From contig JAEPOG010000003.1 in NCBI GenBank assembly GCA_017643025.1, positions 496,001 to 560,000 of the forward strand: a stretch of DNA of 64,000 bases, read 5' to 3'. Positions 16,431-26,418 of this stretch are shown piece after piece. The notes beneath the pieces are model-generated. The model did not search any database and was not told where the DNA came from. It saw only the letters and a program-made list of their open reading frames with translations. The translations under genes and the position numbers were made by a program. The number at the start of each line of letters is the position of its first letter. Within the stretch, counting starts at the first letter, position 1. The stretch is from Rhizobiaceae bacterium (lineage in GTDB: Bacteria > Pseudomonadota > Alphaproteobacteria > Rhizobiales > Rhizobiaceae).

Positions 16431-16507
16431 GGCGACCTGACTGGCCCACCTTCCGGCGGGCTGGCGTATCTGGTCCGGCAAGGATCAATCGGCTAGAACC
16501 GGCACCC

Positions 16508-17470
16508 ATGCATGATCCCGCCGTGACCGGCCGCCACTTCGCATTCCTGCTGGTCGAGAAATTCTCGATGTTTTCGCTGGCCGCCGCGATCGACACCGTG
16601 CGCGCGGCGAACCGCGCGCTGGGCCACGACTTCTATTCCTGGACGACCGTTTCGGTCGACGGCGAATCGGTGATGGCCTCCAACGGCCTGCCAATCAAGA
16701 TCGACTATTCGGTTACGGACATGGCGCAGGCCGACATCCTGTTCGTCTGCGTCGGGCTGACCACGGAGTTTCCCGGCAAGAGCAAGCTGCTCGGCGCGCT
16801 GCGCTCGTGGGGCCGGCGCGGCGGCGCGCTGGGCGGGCTATCGGTCGGATCGCACCTGCTGGCCGAGGCCGGGCAGCTCGACGGCTACCGCTGTACCATC
16901 CACTGGGAAAACCGCGCCGGCTTCAAGGAGAAGTTCCCCGAGATCGAATGCACCGGCGGCGTCTACGAGATCGACCGCAAGCGCTACACCTGCGCGGGCG
17001 GGACGACCTCCATCGACCTGATGCTGGAGATCGTGCGCGGCGACTTCGGCGCGGCTATGGCCAACGAGATCGCCAACCAATTCCAGCACGAGCGCATCAG
17101 AACAGCGAGCGACCGCCAGCGTATCGGTCCGGAGCGCGACCTCACGGGCAAGTCGGACAAGCTGAAGAAGATCGTCGAGCTGATGGCCGATAATCTCGAC
17201 GAGCCGCTGTCGGCCGGCCAACTCGCCAAAGCGGCGGGGCTGTCGGTCAGGCAGGTGGAGCGGCTGTTCCTGCGTCACCTCACGATGACGCCCGGCCGCT
17301 ACTACATGCGGCTCAGGCTGGAGCGGGCGCGCGAACTGCTGCGCCAGACCAACATGCCGATCCTCGACGTGGCGATCGCCACGGGCTTCACCTCGCACTC
17401 CTATTTCGCGCAGAGCTACAGGCTCCAGTTCGGCCGGCCGCCGAGCGAGGAGCGCCGCACGACTTACTGA
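16508..17470 (+). CDS. GlxA-type AraC regulator with DJ-1/PfpI domain
   Basis: 320 residues. Residues 10-190 form a class-I glutamine-amidotransferase/DJ-1-like domain (FAFLLVEKFSMFSLAAAID, GGLSVGSHLLAEAGQLDGYR); the nucleophile-elbow Cys is replaced by Ser, so it senses rather than catalyses. Residues 215-315 form an AraC-type double helix-turn-helix with the PILDVAIATGFTSHSYFAQS signature. Relatives (GbdR, CdhR, ArgR-type) respond to betaine, carnitine or arginine. No ligand is readable here. A GNAT gene starts one base after its stop, so both are co-transcribed. It is a stand-alone regulator whose targets are not obvious nearby. Confidence 0.85.
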   Translation: MHDPAVTGRHFAFLLVEKFSMFSLAAAIDTVRAANRALGHDFYSWTTVSVDGESVMASNGLPIKIDYSVTDMAQADILFVCVGLTTEFPGKSKLLGALRSWGRRGGALGGLSVGSHLLAEAGQLDGYRCTIHWENRAGFKEKFPEIECTGGVYEIDRKRYTCAGGTTSIDLMLEIVRGDFGAAMANEIANQFQHERIRTASDRQRIGPERDLTGKSDKLKKIVELMADNLDEPLSAGQLAKAAGLSVRQVERLFLRHLTMTPGRYYMRLRLERARELLRQTNMPILDVAIATGFTSHSYFAQSYRLQFGRPPSEERRTTY

Positions 17471-17471
17471 G

Positions 17472-17957
17472 ATGGCGGCGGACGTGCAGATCAGGACCGC
17501 CGCGGAGGACGACCCAGCCTGGGTCGTCTCCGAACATGGCCGCATTTATGCGGCGGAGTTCGGGTTCGACGCCGGCTTCGAGCGCAACATCGCCGGCAAG
17601 ATGGAGGCCTTCATTGCCAAGGACGATGCCTTCAAGCGGCTGTGGATCGCGGAGGTTGACGCCTGCAAAGTCGGCTCGATTGCGATTTCGCGAATTGCCG
17701 GCGACACGGCGTTTCTGAATTTCGTCCTGGTCGATCCCGCCTGCCGGGGCAGGGGCATTGCCGGCGCGATGATGGACACCGCGCTTTCGCATGCCCGTGC
17801 GAACGGTTTTCCGTTCGTACGACTGGAAACCTACAGCGTCCTTAAGGACGCGCGCGCGCTTTACGCAAAGCGCGGTTTCAGGATCGTCGAGACGACGACC
17901 GGCGTCGAGAATTACGGCCGGAGCTTCGACGTGGAGTTCTGGGCGATGCACCTTTGA
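17472..17957 (+). CDS. GNAT-family N-acetyltransferase
   Basis: 161 residues with a single GNAT fold. The acetyl-CoA binding loop is VDPACRGRGIAGAMMDTAL (R/Q-x-x-G-x-G/A), followed by FVRLETYSVLKDARALYAKRGF, the usual last strands. The N-terminus (RTAAEDDPAWVVSEHGRIYAAEFGF) resembles the acetyltransferase half of MarR-GNAT fusion proteins. Substrate unknown. It follows the GlxA-type regulator by one base and may be the gene that regulator controls. Confidence 0.85.
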   Translation: MAADVQIRTAAEDDPAWVVSEHGRIYAAEFGFDAGFERNIAGKMEAFIAKDDAFKRLWIAEVDACKVGSIAISRIAGDTAFLNFVLVDPACRGRGIAGAMMDTALSHARANGFPFVRLETYSVLKDARALYAKRGFRIVETTTGVENYGRSFDVEFWAMHL

Positions 17958-18015
17958 TGGACCTTTGTCGAAAGTTGGACGTTTCTATGCAGGCCCGGGA
18001 CGACAAGGTTGGAAC

Positions 18016-18609
18016 CTAGGCAAACGCCGCGAAGAGGACATAACCGGATCCGACAGCGAAGCCGAATGCGATCAACGCGAGCAATCCGTCGCGGAAAACG
18101 AGCGCGAGCGCGAATGCCGCAATCGCGCCCCATGAAACGGTGCCGGCGAATGGAACGATTTCGAGCGGAGGTATCGTCAGCGCGACGAGGATGCAGAATC
18201 CCGCGGCGAGCCTGACAAAGGGCTGTCCGGTAAGCCAGAGAAGGCGGGGCTTCAGCAGCCGGTCAATTACCCGTGCCACGGGACGAAGATAGCTGACGGC
18301 TGAGGCAAGCCGCGAACTGTCGATGCTGCGACTGCGGACCATTCGGGGCAGCCAGATACTGTCGGTTCCGACCGCCATCTGGCCTGCAACGAGGATCACG
18401 ACGACTGCCAAGGCGCTGGGGAGGCCTGGTACGCCGCCGAGCGGTGTGAAGGCGATCAGCGCCGGAACGAAAAGTATGGGGCCGAATGAGCGATGCCCGA
18501 CTTTGTCGAGAACATCGTCGACCGAAACGGTAGTCGAGTCGCTCCGTTCGGTGCTCCCAATCTCGTCGAGAAGGGCCTCAAGCGTGTGTTGGGCTTGCCG
18601 TGCGGTCAC
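18016..18609 (-). CDS. exoD: ExoD family membrane protein
   Basis: 197 residues, the length of ExoD. The N-terminus is soluble, then come VGHRSFGPILFVPALIAFTP and three to four further hydrophobic segments, including LWLTGQPFVRLAAGFCILVAL and a long C-terminal pair. VDDVLDKVGHRSFG and the TPLGGVPGLPSALAVVVILV stretch are conserved in ExoD. ExoD of Sinorhizobium affects exopolysaccharide production and nodule invasion, but its molecular action is unsettled. It stands alone and is not next to the polysaccharide locus at the left end. Confidence 0.9.
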   Translation of the reverse strand: MTARQAQHTLEALLDEIGSTERSDSTTVSVDDVLDKVGHRSFGPILFVPALIAFTPLGGVPGLPSALAVVVILVAGQMAVGTDSIWLPRMVRSRSIDSSRLASAVSYLRPVARVIDRLLKPRLLWLTGQPFVRLAAGFCILVALTIPPLEIVPFAGTVSWGAIAAFALALVFRDGLLALIAFGFAVGSGYVLFAAFA

Positions 18610-18708
18610 TCATTCCTCTGTCAACCAATGCGATCGTCTCGAATTGGGATCACCGCATGGCGGAGTCAAATCGAGATGACGGCCAAGTGTTCCAGCCAGG
18701 GCAGTGCC

Positions 18709-19611
18709 TCAGCCTTTCACATATTTGCGCCAGTCGTGCTCTTCCTTGAAGCCGAGCATTTCGCGGATCTTGCGGTTTGAGAACAAAGCTTCGTTTTCGC
18801 CGAGTTCCCGGGTCACCGGCACGCCGGGAAAGAACCGCTCGATCAGTGCTGCGTTCGGGATGTTCATGCCGTTGGTGTCATTGCCGGCATTGAACACCTG
18901 AAAGCCCAGCCCGTCCTTGGCGAGGCAGAGATCGACGATCTGCCCGAGGTCGCGCGCGTCGATGTAGCAGAAGGCGTTGCGCCGCCGCATGTCCGGATTG
19001 GCGAAATAGGTCGGGAACAGTTCGGCATATTCATGCGGCTCGACGACGTTGCCGATCCTCAGCGCATAGATGTCGAAACCCGAGCGCCGCTGGAAGGTGC
19101 GAGCGGTCTTTTCGTTGAGCACCTTGGACAGGCCGTAGCTGTCCATCGGGTCGACGTCGTAGTCTTCCTCCAGCGGCAGCGAATGCGGGTCGGTCTGTCC
19201 GTCGGAAAAGCAGATGCCGTAGGTGGTTTCCGACGACGCGATGACGATCTTGCGGATGCCAAGCTTCACGGCCGCCTCGATCACGTTGTAGGTGCCGATG
19301 GTGTTGACGCGGAATGTCTCGTTGTCGGGGTGGATGAGGATGCGCGGCACGGCGGCGAAGTGCACCACGGCGTCGAATGCGGGCACGCCGTTGCCTGGCT
19401 CCAACTCGTCGAAATTGGCGTAGGACGTCATCACGTTGAACATCTGGCCGCTGTCGGTGATATCGGCGATCAGATTGTCGACGCCGGGATGATCGAGCGG
19501 CTTCAGATCGACATTGACGACACGATGCCCGCGGTCGAGCAGGTAGGGCACGACATGCCGTCCCGCCTTGCCGCTGCCGCCGGTGAACAGGATGCGCTTC
19601 TTTGTGGCCAT
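18709..19611 (-). CDS. Extended SDR / sugar-nucleotide-type epimerase
   Basis: 300 residues. NAD-binding GGSGKAGRHVVPYLLDRG lies at the N-terminus (FTGGSGKAG, as GxxGxxG). DAVVHFAAVPRILIHPD and the catalytic tail SYGLSKVLNEKTA (Tyr-x3-Lys) are typical of extended short-chain dehydrogenases acting on UDP- or GDP-sugars or uronates. The C-terminal substrate domain (FCYIDARDLGQIVDLCL, FNAGNDTNGMNIPN) fits. The reaction cannot be fixed between epimerase and dehydrogenase. ATG 19611 has GGAGGT 5 bases before it; the longer reading adds 30 unconserved residues. It follows ExoD on the same strand but is separated by 99 bases. Confidence 0.8.
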   Translation of the reverse strand: MATKKRILFTGGSGKAGRHVVPYLLDRGHRVVNVDLKPLDHPGVDNLIADITDSGQMFNVMTSYANFDELEPGNGVPAFDAVVHFAAVPRILIHPDNETFRVNTIGTYNVIEAAVKLGIRKIVIASSETTYGICFSDGQTDPHSLPLEEDYDVDPMDSYGLSKVLNEKTARTFQRRSGFDIYALRIGNVVEPHEYAELFPTYFANPDMRRRNAFCYIDARDLGQIVDLCLAKDGLGFQVFNAGNDTNGMNIPNAALIERFFPGVPVTRELGENEALFSNRKIREMLGFKEEHDWRKYVKG

Positions 19612-19676
19612 GACTACCTCCGCGTATTGTCGCGCGGAGGTATAGGGTGCTCGGCGCGCCTGGGAAAGGTTCGCGC

Positions 19677-20486
19677 CTACTCCCGCCGCAGATAAAGCCA
19701 AAGAACGACCGGCGCCAGCACCAGCGTCAGCACAACCGGGGCCGCCAGCGCCAGCGCGATTTCGGTGAAGGTCGCGCCGCCGGCCATGAGGCCGCGCATG
19801 GCAGTGGTCATGAACGAAACCGGGTTCACCTCGACGAAGGCACGCAGCCAGCTAGGCATTGTTTCCGGCCGGACCATGATGTTGGAGGCGAAGACGATCG
19901 GGAACAGGAAGGTGAAGGCCGCGGTCATGACCGTCATCGGCGTGCGGATCAGCAATCCGAGCACGATAAAAATCCAGCCAACGCCGAAACCGATGGCGAC
20001 GAGCAGTGCGAAGGCCGCGACCACGCCAGCGATGCCTGCCTCCGGGCGGTAGCCGAGGATGAGGCCGATCGTCAGGATGATGCCGCCGGCGATCAGGTGG
20101 CGCAGGATGTCGCCCACCATCAGACCGGCGAAGGGCGCCAGCGACCAGATCGGCAGCGAGCGGAAGCGGTCGAACAGGCCCTTGCCGATGTCAGTCGACA
20201 GGCCCATGCCCGAATAGACCGAGTTGAAGACCACGGTCTGCACCAGGATGCCCGGCAGGAAGAATTGGAGATAGTCGCCGGTCGAGCCGGCCAGCGCGCC
20301 GCCGAACACGAAGGTGAATAGCAGCGTGAACATGATCGGCGTCATCACGAGGTCGAACAGCTGCTCCGGCAGATGCTTGAACTTCAGCACCGCGCGCCAG
20401 CCGAACACGATGGCGTTCGAGAACGCCGAAGGCGGCCGCGGCCGCTCGGCATGCGGCAGATCGAGTGACAGGCTTGCGTCGCTCAT
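19677..20486 (-). CDS. ABC-2 type transporter permease (DrrB-like)
   Basis: 269 residues with six hydrophobic segments in the ABC-2 pattern. The N-terminus carries HLPEQLFDLVMTPIMFTLLF, and the middle VQTVVFNSVYSGMGLSTDI is typical of DrrB/NodJ-type permeases. It forms the membrane part of an exporter, probably for a drug or lipid-like molecule. Its ATG (20486) overlaps the stop of the ATPase gene by four bases (ATGA), so the two are coupled. The open frame continues further upstream inside the ATPase gene but in a shadow frame. Confidence 0.85.
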   Translation of the reverse strand: MSDASLSLDLPHAERPRPPSAFSNAIVFGWRAVLKFKHLPEQLFDLVMTPIMFTLLFTFVFGGALAGSTGDYLQFFLPGILVQTVVFNSVYSGMGLSTDIGKGLFDRFRSLPIWSLAPFAGLMVGDILRHLIAGGIILTIGLILGYRPEAGIAGVVAAFALLVAIGFGVGWIFIVLGLLIRTPMTVMTAAFTFLFPIVFASNIMVRPETMPSWLRAFVEVNPVSFMTTAMRGLMAGGATFTEIALALAAPVVLTLVLAPVVLWLYLRRE

Positions 20487-21502
20487 TGTCCGGTCTCCGT
20501 CTTTGCCGTTTCGTCTTCGGCCGGCTTGCCCGTCAGGGCGAAGAACACTGCGTCGAGGCTGGGCTGGCCCATAGAGAAGTCGGTGAGCTCGATGCCGGCA
20601 GCGAGCAGCACGGCGACCGCCTCGTTTGCGGTGCGCGCCGTGTCGGCCAGCACCGACAGCTGACCGCCCTCCGCGTTGGCCTGCACCGATGCGCCGAGCT
20701 GCTTTTCGAGAAGTGCTGCCGCCTTTTCGAGTTGGGCCGGCTCGGCAAGGGTGATGTTGAGGAAACCCGACCCCGTCGCGGCCTTCAGTTCGCGGCTCGT
20801 GCCTTCGGCGATCTTCCTGCCATGGTCGATCACGGCGATGCGCGCCGCGAGCTGGTCGGCCTCCTCCAGATACTGCGTGGTCAAAAGCACGGTGACGCCG
20901 GATCCCGCGAGCTTGCGGATCATCCGCCACACGCCCTGCCGCGCCGTTGGATCGAGGCCGGTTGTCGGCTCGTCGAGAAAGAGCACGCCGGGCGTCACGA
21001 TCAGCGACGCGGCAATGTCGAGCCTGCGGCGCATGCCGCCCGAATAGTCCTTCACCTGCTTGTTACCGGCGTCGGAGAGGTCGAATGCCGCGAGCAGCTC
21101 GTTGGTTCGTTGCTTGGCGGCACGGCCGCGAAAGCCCCACAGCCGCGCCAGCATGATCAGGTTCTCGCGGCCGGTCAGGTCCTCGTCCAGCGTGGCGAAC
21201 TGGCCGGTCATGGCGATCAGGGAGCGCACGGCGCGCGGCTCGGTGGCGAGGTCATGCCCCATTACGCTGGCCTCCCCGCCGTCGGGTTTCGCCAGCGTTG
21301 CCAGCATGCGCATCAGTGTCGTCTTGCCGGCGCCGTTGGGTCCGAGGATGGCGAAGATCATTCCGCGCGGCACATTGAGGTCGATGCCGTCAACGGCCTT
21401 TACGTCACCGAAATGCTTGACCAGGCCGCGCGCGGAGATCGCCAGCGGCGCTCCGGCATCCGTTGCGGCGGCGATGCCGCTGATAGGCGTTGAATCGTTC
21501 AT
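20483..21502 (-). CDS. ABC transporter ATP-binding protein (DrrA-like)
   Basis: 339 residues. Walker A is GPNGAGKTT, the signature is YSGGMRRRLDIAASL, and Walker B is PGVLFLDEPTTGLDP, in the DrrA/NodI subgroup with a C-terminal extension ending in LDAVFFALTGKP. It energises the coupled DrrB-like permease. The pair lies on the minus strand behind a 306-base divergent gap. The exported compound is unknown. Confidence 0.9.
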   Translation of the reverse strand: MNDSTPISGIAAATDAGAPLAISARGLVKHFGDVKAVDGIDLNVPRGMIFAILGPNGAGKTTLMRMLATLAKPDGGEASVMGHDLATEPRAVRSLIAMTGQFATLDEDLTGRENLIMLARLWGFRGRAAKQRTNELLAAFDLSDAGNKQVKDYSGGMRRRLDIAASLIVTPGVLFLDEPTTGLDPTARQGVWRMIRKLAGSGVTVLLTTQYLEEADQLAARIAVIDHGRKIAEGTSRELKAATGSGFLNITLAEPAQLEKAAALLEKQLGASVQANAEGGQLSVLADTARTANEAVAVLLAAGIELTDFSMGQPSLDAVFFALTGKPAEDETAKTETGQ

Positions 21503-21808
21503 GGCGACCTGCCGGCTTTCGAAGAAGGGGCTTTATGTGGGATCGGGTTGCGCGGCCAACAACGCGGCAGCTCTTTAGCTCCAATTGATCCAGTTTCAAA
21601 CAAAGGAACGGACGGCTGCTGACAAATCCTACAACGGGCACAAAACAATTGTGAGGTTGACTGCCTGCCTCCGGCGTCGACACGCGAATTTTACCGATTG
21701 CGAATGTATTCAGTCAGTCGACAGGTGCCGAAGGAGCCATTTTCAGGCTACGGTGTACACCGCCGGATTGGGCAGGGGTCCGATCCGATGGCTTTGGGAG
21801 GACGCCGC
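21503..21808. other. 306-base divergent intergenic region
   Basis: It separates the ABC exporter (minus) from the CHRD gene (plus). No coding region is supported. It is somewhat AT-richer near 21580-21660 and presumably holds both promoters, but I see no confident operator or standard promoter pair. Confidence 0.5.
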
Positions 21809-22237
21809 ATGACAATCCGCAGCCTGCTTGCATCCACACTGACAATCGCAGCCGCAACCATGTTTGCCGCCGCCGCGCACGCGGAAATGATCTCTCTGTC
21901 CGCCGAACTCAGCGGCAAGAACGAGGTGCCGCCACTCGATGGCTCGGCCACCGGCATGGCAGAGGCTACGCTCGATACCGATACGCGGACGCTGACCTAC
22001 AAGATCACCTATGAGGGACTCAGCGGACCGGTCATCGGTTCGCACCTACATGGCCCGGTGGGCGCCGATGCAAATGCCGGGATCCTGATTCCGTTCATTG
22101 TCTCGGAGAGCCCTATCGAGGGAACTGCGGAACTCACCGAAGAGCAGATAGGTTCGATCCTCGATGGGCTGTCCTACGTGAATATCCATACGGATCTGCA
22201 CCCCGGCGGCGAAATGCGCGGGCAGCTGCAGCGCTGA
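21809..22237 (+). CDS. Secreted CHRD-domain protein
   Basis: 142 residues. The N-terminus is a Sec signal peptide (MTIRSLLAST, then a hydrophobic core) with a likely cut after AAAHA. The rest is a CHRD domain: ELSGKNEVPPLDGSATGMAE, YKITYEGLSGPVIGSHLH, GPVGADANAGILIPF and IHTDLHPGGEMRGQL. The ...HTDLHPGGEIRGQL ending is diagnostic of the CHRD family, first seen in chordin. The role in bacteria is unknown, with a periplasmic or outer surface location expected. ATG 21809 has GGGAGG 7 bases upstream. The stop lies four bases before the converging EAL gene. Confidence 0.85.
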   Translation: MTIRSLLASTLTIAAATMFAAAAHAEMISLSAELSGKNEVPPLDGSATGMAEATLDTDTRTLTYKITYEGLSGPVIGSHLHGPVGADANAGILIPFIVSESPIEGTAELTEEQIGSILDGLSYVNIHTDLHPGGEMRGQLQR

Positions 22238-22240
22238 GGT

Positions 22241-23839
22241 TCAGGCGGCGCGGGTGGCCGCTTGCGCCGGCTGCCCGCCCGCTCTCGAAGCAACCAAGTC
22301 CAGGAATGCGCGCTGCGGCAGCGGCGGGGCGACGACATAGCCCTGTCCGTATGCGATGCCGCAGTTGATCAGCGCGTCGACCTGCGCCTGTTCCTCTATG
22401 CCCTCGGCTATGACCCTCATGCCCATCTCGCGGGCGAGGCGAACGAGCATGGCGATCATGGCCGTCGCCGAGGCATCGAGATTGACGGAATCGACAAAGA
22501 ACTTATCGATCTTGAGCACGTCGGCGCGCAGACGCTGGATTTGCGACAGTCCGCTGTGGCCGATGCCTACATCGTCGATGGCAACCTTGTAGCCGTAGCC
22601 GCGAGCCTCGGCCACCACGGCGGCCGCCAAGCCGGGGTCTTCGAAGCTTTGGCGCTCGGTCAGTTCGAGCGTGATCTGTCGCGTGGCGACGTTGGCTGCG
22701 GCGGTCGTCTCGCGCAGTTTCTGGATGAAGCCGTCGGATACGAAGTGCGGCGGCGAAATATTGACGGACAGGCAGAAATTCTTGTCGGCGGTGAGCAGGG
22801 GGCGCAGCTCCGCGAGTGCTGTCGAAAGCAGCTGCCAGGTGAGATCGGCAATGCGTCCGGAATCTTCCGCAAGCTCAATGAAACGGGCCGGCGAAATGAC
22901 GGTGCCATCCGGCTTGATCCACCGCGCCAGAACCTCGGCGCCAGTTATTTCCCCGGTGCGCAGATCGAAAATGGGCTGGAAATAGGGGCGGACATGGCCG
23001 AGCGCGATGGCGCGGTCGAGCTCTTCCAGCGGCGACATGGGCCGGAACAAGCTGCGTGCGAGAAGCAGCCCGAAGAACGCACCCAATATGCCGGACGCGA
23101 GCACGATCGGCATGTAAGGCTGACGGTTCCAGGCCGCCAGCGCGGCCTTATCCACCCTGACGACTGTACGCAGCGGGTAGCGCTCGGATTCGGTGGAGAG
23201 GCGGATGGTCGTGTCGTCGCCAACGACGGCGCCGGATGCGGTTCGAGCGATAGTCTGACCGTTGTCGAGTTCAAGCGCAACGACGCTCTGGTTGCGCAGT
23301 TCGGACGGCATAACGTCGATGAGTGATCCATCGACGCTCATGATGCCTACGAGGCTGTATTCGCTGTTGACGTCGATCATTGCGCCGAGCGCGGTTCCGA
23401 AGAACTGCTCGACCCGGAAGAGTCGGGAGGCACCACCAACCGAAGGTAGCATCTCGGCGCGTGTTGCCCAACCCTTGTCGAATTCCAGCGTCTCGGAGAA
23501 AGCGGCGCAGACGACCGAGGCGTCCGGCCGCACGATGCGGATGTCCTTCATAGCGCCGCTTCGGTAGACAAAGAGTCGAACCGACTGCAGGGCGCCGCCG
23601 TCGCAGCCGATATTGCCCCTTTGGGCGAAGTCGCGCAGTGTCGAAATGCCGTAGAAGACCGCGGTTTCGGAGCGCCTCAGGGCGATGTTGCCGAACTCCT
23701 CGAGCTGGCGCTCGCGCTGTGTCTCGATGAGATAGTTGGCGGCAACGTTCCCGCCGGCCAGAAAAGCGCCGACCGACAACAGGAAAAGCAGAATCCGGGC
23801 GATCGCCGGCCAGCGCAATCTGTTCCGCAGCTCAGTCAT
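22241..23839 (-). CDS. Membrane-bound EAL-domain c-di-GMP phosphodiesterase
   Basis: 532 residues. Membrane segments at about 13-35 and 243-262 bound a periplasmic sensor that has two cysteines (Cys79 and Cys111) in the layout of CSS-motif domains, although the motif reads CDG instead of CSS. The EAL domain follows from about 280. Catalytic residues are present: Glu302 in EVL, VNISPP, LELTERQ, IDDVGIGHS, LKIDKFF, AEGIEEQ and QGYVVAPP. The usual DDFGTG loop is altered to DDVGIG, but the two Asp remain, so activity is plausible. CSS-EAL enzymes cleave c-di-GMP to pGpG and are tuned by periplasmic disulfide state. It could lower c-di-GMP and thereby influence the polysaccharide locus. Confidence 0.85.
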   Translation of the reverse strand: MTELRNRLRWPAIARILLFLLSVGAFLAGGNVAANYLIETQRERQLEEFGNIALRRSETAVFYGISTLRDFAQRGNIGCDGGALQSVRLFVYRSGAMKDIRIVRPDASVVCAAFSETLEFDKGWATRAEMLPSVGGASRLFRVEQFFGTALGAMIDVNSEYSLVGIMSVDGSLIDVMPSELRNQSVVALELDNGQTIARTASGAVVGDDTTIRLSTESERYPLRTVVRVDKAALAAWNRQPYMPIVLASGILGAFFGLLLARSLFRPMSPLEELDRAIALGHVRPYFQPIFDLRTGEITGAEVLARWIKPDGTVISPARFIELAEDSGRIADLTWQLLSTALAELRPLLTADKNFCLSVNISPPHFVSDGFIQKLRETTAAANVATRQITLELTERQSFEDPGLAAAVVAEARGYGYKVAIDDVGIGHSGLSQIQRLRADVLKIDKFFVDSVNLDASATAMIAMLVRLAREMGMRVIAEGIEEQAQVDALINCGIAYGQGYVVAPPLPQRAFLDLVASRAGGQPAQAATRAA

Positions 23840-23882
23840 CCGGCGGAAGGTTAATTACCAAGCGTCAATTTTCGGTTATGGC

Positions 23883-25697
23883 CTAGAAGACTGCCGCGCC
23901 CTGGTCGGCTCGCCCGGCCCTCTCCCTGAACCCGCCGAACAGCTCGCGTCCGAAGCCGAAATGATTGTCGGCTAGATTGGGCGAAGGTTCTTCCCGACGC
24001 TCAAGCTCGTCGGGTGGCACGAGAATTTCGAGCTGCCCGGCATCGGCGTCGAGCCGTACCGGGTCGCCGTCGCGGATCTTGCCGATCAGCCCGCCGTCCA
24101 GTGCCTCGGGCGTGACATGGATCGCCGCCGGCACCTTGCCAGATGCGCCCGACATGCGCCCGTCGGTGACCAGCGCCACCTTCTGCCCACGATCCTGCAG
24201 GATGCCGAGCACGGTGGTGAGCTTGTGCAGCTCGGGCATCCCGTTCGCCTTCGGCCCCTGGAACCGCACGATGGCGACGAAGTCGCCTTCGAGTTCGTTG
24301 GCCTTGAACGCGGCATTGAGTTCGGCCTGACCGTCGAACACTCTTGCCGGAGCCTCGATCAGCCGTTTTTCCGGCTTCACCGCCGAAACCTTGATGATGG
24401 CGCTGCCCAGATTGCCCTTCAGCAGCCTTATGCCGCCATTCGGCTGGAATGGCTCGTTCGCCGTTGTCAGAACCTTGGCATCGCCGCTCGCCCGGGGCGC
24501 TGGCGAGCGTCGCACCGTGCCATCCTCGCCAATCGCAGCTTCGACCGTGTAGGCGCGCAGCCCGTCGCCCCAGATGGTGCGCACGTCTTCGTGCAGCAGC
24601 CCGGCGTCGAGCAGTTCGCGGATAAGGAAGCCCAGCCCGCCGGCGGCGTTGAAATGGTTCACGTCGGCGAGCCCGTTCGGGTAGACCCTGGCCAGCAGCG
24701 GAACGATATCCGACAGGTCCGAAATATCCTGCCAGGTGATGCTGATGCCGGCGGCGGCGGCCATCGCGATCAGGTGGATCGTGTGGTTGGTCGAGCCGCC
24801 TGTGGCGTTCAGGCCCACAATGCCGTTGACTACGGAACGCTCGTCGATCATGCGCCCGACCGGGGTGTATTCGTTGCCTAGAGCTGTGATGGCGAGCGCC
24901 CGCTTGGCTGCCTCGCGGGTGAGTGCGTCGCGCAGCGGCGTGCCCGGATTGGCGAATGTGCCGCCCGGCGTGTGCAAGCCCATAATTTCCATCAGCATCT
25001 GGTTGGAGTTGGCCGTGCCGTAGAAAGTGCAGGTACCGGGACCGTGATAGGATTTGGACTCCGCCTCCAGCAGCTCTGCGCGGCCGACCTTCCCCTCTGC
25101 ATAGAGCTGGCGCACGCGCGCCTTTTCGTCATTGGGCAGGCCTGATGTCATGGGCCCCGCCGGAATGAACACCGCCGGCAGATGGCCGAAGCTCAGGGCG
25201 GCGATGACCAGACCCGGCACGATCTTGTCGCAGACGCCGAGGAACACGGCGGCGTCGAACATGTTGTGCGACAGGCCGACCGCCGCCGACATGGCGATCA
25301 CGTCACGCGAGAACAGGGACAGCTCCATGCCGGGCTGTCCCTGGGTGACGCCGTCGCACATGGCTGGCACGCCGCTCGCGACCTGCGCCACGCCGCCTGC
25401 TTCCTGCGCCGCCTGCTTGATGAGCTGCGGGTAGGTTTCGAACGGCTGATGGGCCGACAGCATGTCGTTGTACGAGGTGATGATGCCGAGATTCGGCACC
25501 CGCCCCTCCGACAAAGCTTCCTTGTCGGCCGGCGCGCAGGCGGCGAAGCCGTGGGCGAGGTTGCCGCATGAGAGCACGCCGCGATTGGCGGTGGTACCGG
25601 CCGCAGCCTGGATGCGGTCGAGATAGGCTTCGCGCGTCGGTTTCGACCGCTCGCGGATGCGTTCGGTGATTGCCAGAATTTCGGATTTCGCGGTCAT
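23883..25697 (-). CDS. edd: Phosphogluconate dehydratase
   Basis: 604 residues, full length for Edd of the ILVD/EDD family, which converts 6-phosphogluconate to 2-keto-3-deoxy-6-phosphogluconate using an iron-sulfur cluster. The N-terminus starts [20 protein letters not shown]; cluster-binding and substrate motifs include [44 protein letters not shown] and the C-terminal [18 protein letters not shown]. It is the third gene of zwf-pgl-edd, starting 17 bases after pgl, so the entry steps of the Entner-Doudoroff pathway are encoded together. The eda aldolase is not in the window. Confidence 0.97.
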   Translation of the reverse strand: MTAKSEILAITERIRERSKPTREAYLDRIQAAAGTTANRGVLSCGNLAHGFAACAPADKEALSEGRVPNLGIITSYNDMLSAHQPFETYPQLIKQAAQEAGGVAQVASGVPAMCDGVTQGQPGMELSLFSRDVIAMSAAVGLSHNMFDAAVFLGVCDKIVPGLVIAALSFGHLPAVFIPAGPMTSGLPNDEKARVRQLYAEGKVGRAELLEAESKSYHGPGTCTFYGTANSNQMLMEIMGLHTPGGTFANPGTPLRDALTREAAKRALAITALGNEYTPVGRMIDERSVVNGIVGLNATGGSTNHTIHLIAMAAAAGISITWQDISDLSDIVPLLARVYPNGLADVNHFNAAGGLGFLIRELLDAGLLHEDVRTIWGDGLRAYTVEAAIGEDGTVRRSPAPRASGDAKVLTTANEPFQPNGGIRLLKGNLGSAIIKVSAVKPEKRLIEAPARVFDGQAELNAAFKANELEGDFVAIVRFQGPKANGMPELHKLTTVLGILQDRGQKVALVTDGRMSGASGKVPAAIHVTPEALDGGLIGKIRDGDPVRLDADAGQLEILVPPDELERREEPSPNLADNHFGFGRELFGGFRERAGRADQGAAVF

Positions 25698-25714
25698 GGT
25701 CCTGTTCCCGGGGT

Positions 25715-26418
25715 TCAGGGGGCCCAGTAGATTTGGGGCGCAGTCACCGCCTCGGCGAGTACCCGCGCGATTGGAAGAGTGCCGTCGGCGACGGCCTGCA
25801 TGAGGATCGCCTTCCGCTCCTCGCTCTCGATATGCACCGCGAGTAGACGCGCGTTGGTGAGAACCTGCATCGACAGCGTCAACCGCGGCTCGCCCGCGCT
25901 TTCCGCGTGAACGGGCAGAACCGCGCGTCCATCGGCGTTTTCGTAAAGTGCTTCGAGATTTGGGGTGTCGGGGAAGAACGACGCCGTGTGGCCGTCGGGC
26001 CCCATGCCCAGCACAACCACGTCGAGCGGCAGGGAAAGCGCGGCAATCGCGGCATCGCCCAGAATTGCCGCCTGCTCGACGGAGGCGCCGGCCCTGAAGA
26101 GCGGCACCAGGCTTGCGCGCCCGGCGCGGTAGCGCATCAAATGGTCCCTGACGAGTTTTTCGTTCGAGCGCCCGCTATCGGCGGGAACGAAGCGCTCGTC
26201 GACCAGCACGATGGTCACCCTCTCCCAGGCAATCGGGGCGAAGGACAGGGCCTCGAACAGCAGCTTGGGCGTTCGACCTCCGGAGACGGCCAAGGTCGCC
26301 TTGCCGCGCTCGGCGAGCGCCTGCACCAGCGTCTGACCAATCTTGCGGGCCAGGCCCTCTGCAAGATCGTCCGGCGAGGCGAACTCGTTCCACTTGAGCC
26401 TCTGTCGAAGCGGTGCGG

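Noticed and set aside
21605..21640. EcfG-type promoter starting with GGAAC before the CHRD gene
   Set aside because: The expected CGTT half is missing at the right distance.
22262..23326. Long plus-strand frame opposite the EAL gene
   Set aside because: No recognisable fold, and the EAL frame carries all catalytic motifs.
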